Assembly (NCBI GenBank): GCA_033782935.1
Contig: JAWQEG010000723.1
Span: 620,001-684,000, forward strand
Source: Petrolisthes cinctipes
Taxonomy: Eukaryota > Arthropoda > Malacostraca > Decapoda > Porcellanidae
DNA: 64,000 bases
Direction: 5' to 3'
A program made the translations under genes and the position numbers. Below the pieces are notes generated by a model that saw nothing but the letters and a program-made list of their open reading frames with translations, ran no database searches and had not been told where the DNA came from. Below are positions 49,101 to 61,400 of the stretch, one piece after another. Position 1 is the stretch's first letter. Each line of letters begins with the position of its first letter.

Positions 49101-52100
49101 TCTAACACGGAGTAGGCATGTACAGATCGCTTCTGGGACCCCTAAATATCGAATTTTCGGGTGTTTTGGGACTGAATTTGAGATATCGACTTTTTGGCAC
49201 CTAAATGATCGATTTTTAGCATGTTTTTAGCCTATATTTTGAAAATATTCTAGCACTGAGTAGGCATGTACAGATTGCTTCTGGGACCCCAAAATATTGA
49301 ATTTTCGGGTGTTTTGAGCCTGAATTTGAGATATAAACGGGTACAGAAGATACATGCACATATTGACTTTGGGCACCAAAAATATCGATTTTCAGCATGT
49401 TTTGGGCCTGAATTTTGAAAATACTCTAACACGGAGTAGGCATGTACAGATCGCTTCTGGGACCCCAAAATAACGAATTTTCGGGTGTTTAGGGCCAGAA
49501 TTTGAGATATAAACGGGTACAGAAGATGCATGCACATATCGACTTTTGGGCACCTAAAAGATCGATTTTCAGTATGTTTTTGGCCTGTATGTTGAAAATA
49601 CTCTAACAAGGAGTAGGCATGTACAGATACCTTCTGGGACCTCTAAATATCGAATTTTCGGGTGTTTTGGGACTGAATTTGAGATATCGATTTTTTGGCA
49701 CCTAAAATGTCGATTTTTAGCATGTTTTTAGCCTATATTTTGAAAATATTCTAGCACTGTGTAGGCATGTACAGATTGCATCTGGGACCCCAAAATATTG
49801 AATTTTCGGGTGTTTTGAGCCTGAATTTGAGATATAAACGGGTACAGAAGATACATGCACATATTGACTTTGGGCACCAAAAATATCGATTTTCAGCATG
49901 TTTTGGGCCTGAATTTTGAAAATACTCTAACACGGAGTAGGCATGTACAGATCGCTTCTGGGACCCCAAAATATCGAATTTTCGGGTGTTTAGGGCCAGA
50001 ATTTGAGATATAAACGGGTACAGAAGATGCATGCACATATCGACTTTTGGGTACCTAAAAGATCGATTTTCAGTATGTTTTTGGCCTGTATGTTGAAAAT
50101 ACTCTAACAAGGAGTAGGCATGTACAGATACCTTCTGGGACCTCTAAATATCGAATTTTCGGGTGTTTTGGGACTGAATTTGAGATATCGATTTTTTGGC
50201 ACCTAAAATGTCGATTTTTAGCATGTTTTTAGCCTATATTTTGAAAATATTCTAGCACTGTGTAGGCATGTACAGATTGCTTCTGGGACCCCAAAATATT
50301 GAATTTTCGGGTGTTTTGAGCCTGAATTTGAGATATAAACGGGTAAAGAAGATACATGCACATATTGACTTTGGGCATCTAAAATATCGATTTTCAGCAT
50401 GTTTTGGGCCTGTATTTTGAAAATACTCTGACACTGAGTAGGCATGTACAGATTGCTTCTGGGACCCCAAAATATTGAATTTTCGGGTGTTTTGAGCCTG
50501 AATTTGAGATATAAACGGGTACTGAAGATGCATGCACATATCGACTTTTGTGCACCTAAAAGATCGATTTTCAGTATGTTTTGAGCATGTATTTTGAAAA
50601 TACTCTAACACGGAGTAGGCATGTACAGATCGCTTCTGGGACCCCTAAATATCGAATTTTCGGGTGTTTTGGGACTGAATTTGAGATATCGACTTTTTGT
50701 CACCTAAAAGATCGATTTTTAGCATGTTTTTAGCCTATATTTTGAAAATATTCTAGCACTGAGTAGGCATGTACAGATTGCTTCTGGGACCCCAAAATAT
50801 TGAATTTTCGGGTGTTTTGAGCCTGAATTTGAGATATAAACGGGTACAGAAGATACATGCACATATTGACTTTGGGCACCAAAAATATCGATTTTCAGCA
50901 TGTTTTGGGCCTGAATTTTGAAAATACTCTAACACGGAGTAGGCATGTACAGATCGCTTCTGGGACCCCAAAATATCGAATTTTCGGGTGTTTAGGGCCA
51001 GAATTTGAGATATAAACGGGTACAGAAGATGCATGCACATATCGACTTTTGGGCACCTAAAAGATCGATTTTCAGTATGTTTTTGGCCTGCATGTTGAAA
51101 ATACTCTAACAAGGAGTAGGCATGTACAGATACCTTATGGGACCTCTAAATATCGAATTTTCGGGTGTTTTGGGACTGAATTTGAGATATCGACTTTTTG
51201 GCACCTAAAAGATCGATTTTTAGCATGTTTTTAGCCTATATTTTGAAAATATTCTAGCACTGTGTAGGCATGTACAGATTGCTTCTGGGACCCCAAAATA
51301 TTGAATTTTCGGGTGTTTTGAGCCTGAATTTGAGATATAAACGGGTACTGAAGATACATGCACATATTGACTTTGGGCACCAAAAATATCGATTTTCAGC
51401 ATGTTTTGGGTCTGAATTTTGAAAATACTCTAACACGGAGTAGGCATGTACAGATCGCTTCTGGGACCCCAAAATATCGAATTTTCGGGTGTTTAGTGCT
51501 AGAATTTGAGATATAAACGGGTACAGAAGATGCATGCACAAATCGACTTTTGGGCACCTGAAAGATCGATTTTCAGTATGTTTTTGGCCTGTATTTTGAA
51601 AATACTCTAACACGGAGTAGGCATGTACAGATACCTTCTGGGACCTCTAAATATCGAATTTTCGGATGTTTTGGGACTGAATTTGAGATATCGATTTATT
51701 GGCACCTAAAATGTCGATTTTTAGCATGTTTTTCGCCTATATTTTGAAAATATTCTAGCACTGTGTAGACATGTACAGATTGCTTCTGGGACCCCAAAAT
51801 ATTGAATTTCCGGGTGTTTTGAGCCTGAATTTGAGATATAAACGGGTACTGAAGATGCATGCACATATCGACTTTTGTGCACCTAAAAGATCGATTTTCA
51901 GTATGTTTTGAGCATGTATTTTGAAAATACTCTAACACGGAGTAGGCATGTACAGATCGCTTCTGGGACCCCTAAATATCGAATTTTCGGGTGTTTTGGG
52001 ACTGAATTTGAGATATCGATTTTTTGGCACCTAAAATGTCGATTTTTAGCATGTTTTTAACCTATATTTTGAAAATATTCTAGCACTGTGTAGGCATGTA

Positions 52101-55100
52101 CAGATTGCTTCAGGAACCCCAAAATATTGAATTTTCGGGTGTTTTGAGCCAGAATTTGAGATATAAACGGGTACAGAAGATACATGCACATATTGACTTT
52201 GGGCATCTAAAATATCGATTATCAGCATGTTTTGGGCCTGTATTTTGAAAATACTCTAACACTGAGTAGGCATGTACAGATTGCTTCTGGGACCCCAAAA
52301 TATTGAATTTTCGGGTGTTTTGAGCCTGAATTTGAGATATAAACGGGTACTGAAGATGCATGCACATATCGACTTTTGTGCACCTAAAAGATCGATTTTC
52401 AGTATGTTTTGAGCATGTATTTTGAAAATACTCTAACACGGAGTAGGCATGTACAGATCGCTTCTGGGACCCCAAAATATCGAATTTTCGGGTGTTTAGG
52501 GCCAGAATTTGAGATATAAACGGGTACAGAAGATGCATGCACATATCGACTTTTGGGTACCTAAAAGATCGATTTTCAGTATGTTTTTGGCCTGTATGTT
52601 GAAAATACTCTAACAAGGAGTAGGCATGTACAGATACCTTCTGGGACCTCTAAATATCGAATTTTCGGGTGTTTTGGGACTGAATTTGAGATATCGATTT
52701 TTTGGCACCTAAAATGTCTATTTTTAGTATGTTTTTAGCCTATATTTTGAAAATATTCTAGCACTGTGAAGGCATGTACAGATTGCTTCTGGGACCCCAA
52801 AATATTGAATTTTCGGGTGTTTTGAGCCTGAATTTGAGATATAAACGGGTAAAGAAGATACATGCACATATTGACTTTGGGCACCAAAAATATCGATTTT
52901 CAGCATGTTTTGGGCCTGAATTTTGAAAATACTCTAACACGGAGTAGGCATGTACAGATTGCTTCTGGGACCCCAAAATATCGAATTTTCGGGTGTTTAG
53001 GGCCAGAATTTGAGATATAAACGGGTACAGAAGATGCATGCACATATCGACTTTTGGGCACCTAAAAGATCGATTTTCAGTATGTTTTTGGCCTGTATGT
53101 TGAAAATACTCTAACAAGGAGTAGGCATGTACAGATACCTTCTGGGACCTCTAAATATCGAATTTTCGGGTGTTTTGGGACTGAATTTGAGATATCGACT
53201 TTTTGGCACCTAAAAGATCGATTTTTAGCATGTTTTTAGCCTATATTTTGAAAATATTCTAGCACTGTGTAGGCATGTACAGATTGCTTCTGGGACCCCA
53301 AAATATTGAATTTTCGGGTGTTTTGAGCCTGAATTTGAGATATAAACGGATACTGAAGATACATGCACATATTGACTTTGGGCACCAAAAATATCGATTT
53401 TCAGCATGTTTTGGGTCTGAATTTTGAAAATACTCTAACACGGAGTAGGCATGTACAGATCGCTTCTGGGACCCCAAAATATCGAATTTTCGGGTGTTTA
53501 GTGCTAGAATTTGAGATATAAACGGGTACAGAAGATGCATGCACAAATCGACTTTTGGGCACCTGAAAGATCGATTTTCAGTATGTTTTTGGCCTGTATT
53601 TTGAAAAAACTCTAACACGGAGTAGGCATGTACAGATACCTTCTGGGACCTCTAAATATCGAATTTTCGGATGTTTTGGGACTGAATTTGAGATATCGAT
53701 TTATTGGCACCTAAAATGTCGATTTTTAGCATGTTTTTCGCCTATATTTTGAAAATATTCTAGCACTGTGTAGACATGTACAGATTGCTTCTGGGACCCC
53801 AAAATATTGAATTTTCGGGTGTTTTGAGCCTGAATTTGAGATATAAACGGGTACTGAAGATGCATGCACATATCGACTTTTGTGCACCTAAAAGATCGAT
53901 TTTCAGTATGTTTTGAGCATGTATTTTGAAAATACTCTAACACGGAGTAGGCATGTACAGATCGCTTCTGGGACCCCTAAATATCGAATTTTCGGGTGTT
54001 TTGGGACTGAATTTGAGATATCGATTTTTTGGCACCTAAAATGTCGATTTTTAGCATGTTTTTAGCCTATATTTTGAAAATATTCTAGCACTGTGTAGGC
54101 ATGTACAGATTGCTTCTGGGACCCCAAAATATTGAATTTTCGGGTGTTTTGAGCCAGAATTTGAGATATAAACGGGTACAGAAGATACATGCACATATTG
54201 ACTTTGGGCATCTAAAATATCGATTATCAGCATGTTTTGGGCCTGTATTTTGAAAATACTCTAACACTGAGTAGGCATGTACAGATTGCTTCTGGGACCC
54301 CAAAATATTGAATTTTCGGGTGTTTTGAGCCTGAATTTGAGATATAAACGGGTACTGAAGATGCATGCACATATAGACTTTTGTGCACCTAAAAGATCGA
54401 TTTTCAGTATGTTTTGAGCATGTATTTTGAAAATACTCTAACACGGAGTAGGCATGTACAGATCGCTTCTGGGACCCCAAAATATCGAATTTTCGGGTGT
54501 TTAGGGCCAGAATTTGAGATATAAACGGGTACAGAAGATGCATGCACATATCGACTTTTGGGCACCTAAAAGATCGATTTTCAGTATGTTTTTGGCCTGA
54601 ATTTTGAAAATACTCTAACACTGAGTAGGCATGTACAGATCGCTTCTGGGACCCCAAAATATCGAATTTTCGGGTGTTTTGAGCCTGAATTTGAGATATA
54701 AACGGGTACTGAAGATGCATGCACATATCGACTTTTGTGCACCTAAAAGATCGATTTTCAGTATGTTTTGAGCATGTATTTTGAAAATACTCTAACACGG
54801 AGTAGGCATGTACAGATACCTTCTGGGACCTCTAAATATCGAATTTTCGGATGTTTTGGGACTGAATTTGAGATATCGATTTATTGGCACCTAAAATGTC
54901 GATTTTTAGCATGTTTTTCGCCTATATTTTGAAAATATTCTAGCACTGTGTAGACATGTACAGATTGCTTCTGGGACCCCAAAATATTGAATTTTCGGGT
55001 GTTTTGAGCCTGAATTTGAGATATAAACGGGTACTGAAGATGCATGCACATATCGACTTTTGTGCACCTAAAAGATCGATTTTCAGTATGTTTTGAGCAT

Positions 55101-55625
55101 GTATTTTGAAAATACTCTAACACGGAGTAGGCATGTACAGATCGCTTCTGGGACCCCTAAATATCGAATTTTCGGGTGTTTTGGGACTGAATTTGAGATA
55201 TCGATTTTTTGGCACCTAAAATGTCGATTTTTAGCATGTTTTTAGCCTATATTTTGAAAATATTCTAGCACTGTGTAGGCATGTACAGATTGCTTCTGGG
55301 ACCCCAAAATATTGAATTTTCGGGTGTTTTGAGCCAGAATTTGAGATATAAACGGGTACAGAAGATACATGCACATATTGACTTTGGGCATCTAAAATAT
55401 CGATTATCAGCATGTTTTGGGCCTGTATTTTGAAAATACTCTAACACTGAGTAGGCATGTACAGATTGCTTCTGGGACCCCAAAATATTGAATTTTCGGG
55501 TGTTTTGAGCCTGAATTTGAGATATAAACGGGTACTGAAGATGCATGCACATATCGACTTTTGTGCACCTAAAAGATCGATTTTCAGTATGTTTTGAGCA
55601 TGTATTTTGAAAATACTCTAACACG
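46151..55625 (+). repeat. Right-hand array region with private variants and a 2-kb duplication
   Basis: Same satellite, but collinearity with D1 has ended. Private variants recur here and are rare or absent to the left: CTCTGACACTGAG (near 46,418, 46,919 and 50,427), CTTTTTGTCACC (near 47,186 and 50,694), GTGTTTAGTGCTAG (near 51,490 and 53,497) and TTCGGATGTTTTGGG (near 51,661 and 53,666). The 51,262-53,266 stretch is repeated from 53,267 at an offset of 2,005 bp, equal to steps of 826, 678 and 501 bp between successive A monomers. The repeat unit is therefore still monomer-based. No gene or unrelated sequence is visible. Confidence 0.82.
54093..54799 (+). repeat. Run of four long monomers A2-B2-B1-B2 (707 bp)
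   Basis: A2 54,093-54,268, B2 54,269-54,445, a B1-start chimera 54,446-54,622, then a B2-type monomer 54,623-54,799, with no C monomer between them. The third monomer begins as B1 (TTTAGGGCCAG) and ends like an A monomer (GCCTGAATTTTGAAAATAC, TAACACT). Lack of the frame-shifting C monomer leaves a minus-strand frame of 237 codons open at 54,085-54,798. It has no features of a gene and consists only of repeated satellite translation. Confidence 0.83.
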
Positions 55626-55950
55626 GAGTAGGCATGTACAGATCGCTTCTGGGACCCCAAAATATCGAATTTTCGGGTGTTTAGGGCCAGAATTTGAGAT
55701 ATAAACGGGTACAGAAGATGCATGCACATATCGACTTTTGGGTACCTAAAAGATCGATTTTCAGTATGTTTTTGGCCTGTATGTTGAAAATACTCTAACA
55801 AGGAGTAGGCATGTACAGATACCTTCTGGGACCTCTAAATATCGAATTTTCGGGTGTTTTGGGACTGAATTTGAGATATCGATTTTTTGGCACCTAAAAT
55901 GTCGATTTTTAGCATGTTTTTAGCCTATATTTTGAAAATATTCTAGCACT
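55273..55950 (+). repeat. A2-B2-B1-C1 tetramer (678 bp), right-hand variant HOR
   Basis: A2 55,273-55,448, B2 55,449-55,625, B1 55,626-55,802, C1 55,803-55,950. The same arrangement is found at 52,088-52,765, 57,278-57,955 and 62,587-63,264. All four carry CGATTATCAGCATG and GAGCCAGAATTTGAG in A2 and GGGTACCTAAAAG in B1, so they share one origin. The tetramer at 36,236 lacks these marks and probably arose separately. Confidence 0.83.
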
Positions 55951-58900
55951 GTGTAGGCATGTACAGATTGCTTCTGGGACCCCAAAATATTGAATTTTCG
56001 GGTGTTTTGAGCCTGAATTTGAGATATAAACGGGTAAAGAAGATACATGCACATATTGACTTTGGGCATCTAAAATATCGATTTTCAGCATGTTTTGGGC
56101 CTGTATTTTGAAAATACTCTAACACTGAGTAGGCATGTACAGATTGCTTCTGGGACCCCAAAATATTGAATTTTCGGGTGTTTTGAGCCTGAATTTGAGA
56201 TATAAACGGGTACTGAAGATGCATGCACATATCGACTTTTGTGCACCTAAAAGATCGATTTTCAGTATGTTTTTGAGCATGTATTTTGAAAATACTCTAA
56301 CACGGAGTAGGCATGTACAGATCGCTTCTGGGACCCCTAAATATCGAATTTTCGGGTGTTATGGGACTGAATTTGAGATATCGACTTTTTGTCACCTAAA
56401 TGATCGATTTTTAGCATGTTTTTAGCCTATATTTTGAAAATATTCTAGCACTGAGTAGGCATGTACAGATTGCTTCTGGGACCCCAAAATATTGAATTTT
56501 CGGGTGTTTTGAGCCTGAATTTGAGATATAAACGGGTACAGAAGATACATGCACATATTGACTTTGGGCACCAAAAATATCGATTTTCAGCATGTTTTGG
56601 GCCTGAATTTTGAAAATACTCTAACACGGAGTAGGCATGTACAGATCGCTTCTGGGACCCCAAAATATCGAATTTTCGGGTGTTTAGTGCTAGAATTTGA
56701 GATATAAACGGGTACAGAAGATGCATGCACAAATCGACTTTTGGGCACCTGAAAGATCGATTTTCAGTATGTTTTTGGCCTGTATTTTGAAAATACTCTA
56801 ACACGGAGTAGGCATGTACAGATACCTTCTGGGACCTCTAAATATCGAATTTTCGGATGTTTTGGGACTGAATTTGAGATATCGATTTATTGGCACCTAA
56901 AATGTCGATTTTTAGCATGTTTTTCGCCTATATTTTGAAAATATTCTAGCACTGTGTAGACATGTACAGATTGCTTCTGGGACCCCAAAATATTGAATTT
57001 TCGGGTGTTTTGAGCCTGAATTTGAGATATAAACGGGTACAGAAGATACATGCACATATTGACTTTGGGCACCAAAAATATCGATTTTCAGCATGTTTTG
57101 GGCCTGAATTTTGAAAATACTCTAACACGGAGTAGGCATGTACAGATCGCTTCTGGGACCCCTAAATATCGAATTTTCGGGTGTTTTGGGACTGAATTTG
57201 AGATATCGATTTTTTGGCACCTAAAATGTCGATTTTTAGCATGTTTTTAGCCTATATTTTGAAAATATTCTAGCACTGTGTAGGCATGTACAGATTGCTT
57301 CTGGGACCCCAAAATATTGAATTTTCGGGTGTTTTGAGCCAGAATTTGAGATATAAACGGGTACAGAAGATACATGCACATATTGACTTTGGGCATCTAA
57401 AATATCGATTATCAGCATGTTTTGGGCCTGTATTTTGAAAATACTCTAACACTGAGTAGGCATGTACAGATTGCTTCTGGGACCCCAAAATATTGAATTT
57501 TCGGGTGTTTTGAGCCTGAATTTGAGATATAAACGGGTACTGAAGATGCATGCACATATCGACTTTTGTGCACCTAAAAGATCGATTTTCAGTATGTTTT
57601 GAGCATGTATTTTGAAAATACTCTAACACGGAGTAGGCATGTACAGATCGCTTCTGGGACCCCAAAATATCGAATTTTCGGGTGTTTAGGGCCAGAATTT
57701 GAGATATAAACGGGTACAGAAGATGCATGCACATATCGACTTTTGGGTACCTAAAAGATCGATTTTCAGTATGTTTTTGGCCTGTATGTTGAAAATACTC
57801 TAACAAGGAGTAGGCATGTACAGATACCTTCTGGGACCTCTAAATATCGATATTTCGGGTGTTTTGGGACTGAATTTGAGATATCGATTTTTTGGCACCT
57901 AAAATGTCGATTTTTAGCATGTTTTTAGCCTATATTTTGAAAATATTCTAGCACTGTGTAGGCATGTACAGATTGCTTCTGGGACCCCAAAATATTGAAT
58001 TTTCGGGTTTTTTGAGCCTGAATTTGAGATATAAACGGGTACAGAAGATGCATGCACATATCGACTTTTGGGTACCTAAAAGATCGATTTTCAGTATGTT
58101 TTTGGCCTGTATTTTGAAAATACACTAACACGGAGTAGGCATGTACAGATCGCTTCTGGGACCCCTAAATATCGAATTTTCGGGTGTTTTGGGACTGAAT
58201 TTGAGATATCGACTTTTTGTCACCTAAAAGATCGATTTTTAGCATGTTTTTAGCCTATATCATGAAAATATTCTAGCACTGAGTAGGCATGTACAGATTG
58301 CTTCTGGGACCCCAAAATATTGAATTTTCGGGTGTTTTGAGCCTGAATTTTAGATATAAACGGGTACAGAAGATACATGCACATATTGACTTTGGGCACC
58401 AAAAATATCGATTTTCAGCATGTTTTGGGCCTGAATTTTGAAAATACTCTAACACGGAGTAGGCATGTACAGATCGCTTCTGGGACCCCAAAATATCGAA
58501 TTTTCGGGTGTTTAGGGCCAGAATTTGAGATATAAACGGGTACAGAAGATGCATGCACATATCGACTTTTGGGCACCTAAAAGATCGATTTTCAGTATGT
58601 TTTTGGCCTGTATGTTGAAAATACTCTAACAAGGAGTAGGCATGTACAGATACCTTCTGGGACCTCTAAATATCGAATTTTCGGGTGTTTTGGGACTGAA
58701 TTTGAGATATCGACTTTTTGGCACCTAAAAGATCGATTTTTAGCATGTTTTTAGCCTATATTTTGAAAATATTCTAGCACTGTGTAGGCATGTACAGATT
58801 GCTTCTGGGACCCCAAAATATTGAATTTTCGGGTGTTTTGAGCCTGAATTTGAGATATAAACGGGTACTGAAGATACATGCACATATTGACTTTGGGCAC

Positions 58901-60934
58901 CAAAAATATCGATTTTCAGCATGTTTTGGGTCTGAATTTTGAAAATACTCTAACACGGAGTAGGCATGTACAGATCGCTTCTGGGACCCCAAAATATCGA
59001 ATTTTCGGGTGTTTAGTGCTAGAATTTGAGATATAAACGGGTACAGAAGATGCATACACAAATCGACTTTTGGGCACCTGAAAGATCGATTTTCAGTATG
59101 TTTTTGGCCTGTATTTTGAAAATACTCTAACACGGAGTAGGCATGTACAGATACCTTCTGGGACCTCTAAATATCGAATGTTCGGATGTTTTGGGACTGA
59201 ATTTGAGATATCGATTTATTGGCACCTAAAATGTCGATTTTTAGCATGTTTTTCGCCTATATTTTGAAAATATTCTAGCACTGTGTAGACATGTTCAGAT
59301 CGCTTCTGGGACCCCTAAATATCGAATTTTCGGGTGTTTTGGGACTGAATTTGAGATATCGACTTTTTGGCACCTAAAAGATCGACTTTTAGCATGTTTT
59401 TAGCCTATATTTTGAAAATATTCTAGCACTGAGTAGGCATGTACAGATTGCTTCTGGGACCCCAAAATATTAAATTTTCGGTTGTTTTGAGCCTGAATTT
59501 GAGATATAAACGGGTACTGAAGATGCATGCACATATCGACTTTTGTGCACCTAAAAGATCGATTTTCAGTATGTTTTGAGCATGTATTTTGAAAATACTC
59601 TAACACGGAGTAGGCATGTACAGATCGCTTCTGGGACCCCTAAATATCGAATTTTCGGGTGTTTTGGGACTGAATTTGAGATATTGACTTTTTGGCACCT
59701 AAAAGATCGATTTTTAGCATGTTTTTAGCCTATATCTTGAAAATATTCTAGCACTGAGTAGGCATGTACAGATTGCTTCTGGGACCCCAAAATATTGAAT
59801 TTTCGGGTGTTTTGAGCCTGAAATTTGAGATATAAACGGGTACTGAAGATGCATGCACATATTGACTTTGGGCACCAAAAATATCGATTTTCAGCATGTT
59901 TTGGGCCTGAATTTTGAAAATACTCTAACACGGAGTAGGCATGTACAGATCGCTTCTGGGACCCCAAAATATCGAATTTTCGGGTGTTTAGGGCCAGAAT
60001 TTGAGATATAAACGGGTACAGAAGATGCATGCACATATCGACTTTTGGGCACCTAAAAGATCGATTTTCAGTATGTTTTTGGCCTGTATGTTGAAAATAC
60101 TTTAACAAGGAGTAGGCATGTACAGATACCTTCTGGGACCTCTAAATATCGAATTTTCGGGTGTTTTGGGACTGAATTTGAGATATCGATTTATTGGCAC
60201 CTAAAATGTCGATTTTTAGCATGTTTTTAGCCTATATTTTGAAAATATTCTAGCACTGTGTAGGCATGTACAGATTGCTTCTGGGACCCCAAAATATTGA
60301 ATTTTCGGGTGTTTTGAGCCAGAATTTGAGATATAAACGGGTACAGAAGATACATGCACATATTGACTTTGGGCATCTAAAATATCGATTATCAGCATGT
60401 TTTGGGCCTGTATTTTGAAAATACTCTAACACTGAGTAGGCATGTACAGATTGCTTCTGGGACCCCAAAATATTGAATTTTCGGGTGTTTTGAGCCTGAA
60501 TTTGAGATATAAACGGGTACTGAAGATGCATGCACATATCGACTTTTGTGCACCTAAAAGATCGATTTTCAGTATGTTTTGAGCATGTATTTTGAAAATA
60601 CTCTAACACTGAGTAGGCATGTACAGATCGCTTCTGGGACCCCTAAATATCGAATTTTCGGGTGTTTTGGGACTGAATTTGAGATATCGACATTTTGGCA
60701 CCTAAAAGATCGATTTTTAGCATGTTTTTAGCCAATATTTTGAAAATATTCTAGCACTGAGTAGGCATGTACAGATTGCTTCTGTGACCCCAAAATATTG
60801 AATTTTCGGGTGTTTTGAGCCTGAATTTGAGATATAAACGGGTACAGAAGATACATGCACATATTGACTTTGGGCACCAAAAATATCGATTTTCAGCATG
60901 TTTTGGGCCTGAATTTTGAAAATACTCTAACACG
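55626..60934 (+). repeat. 5,309-bp tandem duplication, copy 1
   Basis: From about 56,130 the sequence matches the stretch 5,309 bp downstream almost base for base. Shared rare variants include GTTATGGGACTG near 56,359 and 61,668, AAATATCGATATTTCGG near 57,843 and 63,152, GGGTTTTTTGAGCC near 58,006 and 63,315, ATACACTAACACGG near 58,120 and 63,429, TATATCATGAAAAT near 58,256 and 63,565, and GAATTTTAGATATAAA near 58,346 and 63,655. Toward the left edge a few differences appear, such as CGATTTTTTGG against CGATTTATTGG, so the left boundary at the B1 monomer start is approximate. Much of the far right of this unit (59,291-60,934) is also a copy of part of D1. Confidence 0.85.
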
Positions 60935-61400
60935 GAGTAGGCATGTACAGATCGCTTCTGGGACCCCAAAATATCGAATTTTCGGGTGTTTAGGGCCAGA
61001 ATTTGAGATATAAACGGGTACAGAAGATGCATGCACATATCGACTTTTGGGTACCTAAAAGATCGATTTTCAGTATGTTTTTGGCCTGTATGTTGAAAAT
61101 ACTCTAACAAGGAGTAGGCATGTACAGATACCTTCTGGGACCTCTAAATATCGAATTTTCGGGTGTTTTGGGACTGAATTTGAGATATCGATTTATTGGC
61201 ACCTAAAATGTCGATTTTTAGCATGTTTTTAGCCTATATTTTGAAAATATTCTAGCACTGTGTAGGCATGTACAGATTGCTTCTGGGACCCCAAAATATT
61301 GAATTTTCGGGTGTTTTGAGCCTGAATTTGAGATATAAACGGGTAAAGAAGATACATGCACATATTGACTTTGGGCATCTATAATATCGATTTTCAGCAT
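59291..61400 (+). repeat. Further copy of the D1 part at 15,782-about 17,900 (offset 43,509)
   Basis: A run of rare variants matches in order at a constant offset of 43,509 bp: CATGTTCAGATCGC (15,781), TATTAAATTTTCGG (15,960), GCCTGAAATTTGAG (16,308), an altered TATATC(A/T)TGAAAAT (16,223), ATACTTTAACAAGG (16,587), CGATTATCAGCATG (16,877), GCCAATATTTTG (17,222) and CTTCTGTGACCCC (17,271). The left junction is visible: the monomer begins TGTGTAGACATG, as in the local family near 53,768, and switches to the D1-type sequence inside the shared ATG(T)CAGAT motif at about 59,291. The right edge is diffuse. Confidence 0.8.

Noticed and set aside
54085..54798. Minus-strand open frame of 237 codons, and many related ones of 60-178 codons through the window, as protein genes
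   Set aside because: They overlap one another in different frames, begin and end at arbitrary points in monomers, contain only repeated satellite translation, and change length each time a monomer is gained or lost. No gene signals or unique flanks exist.
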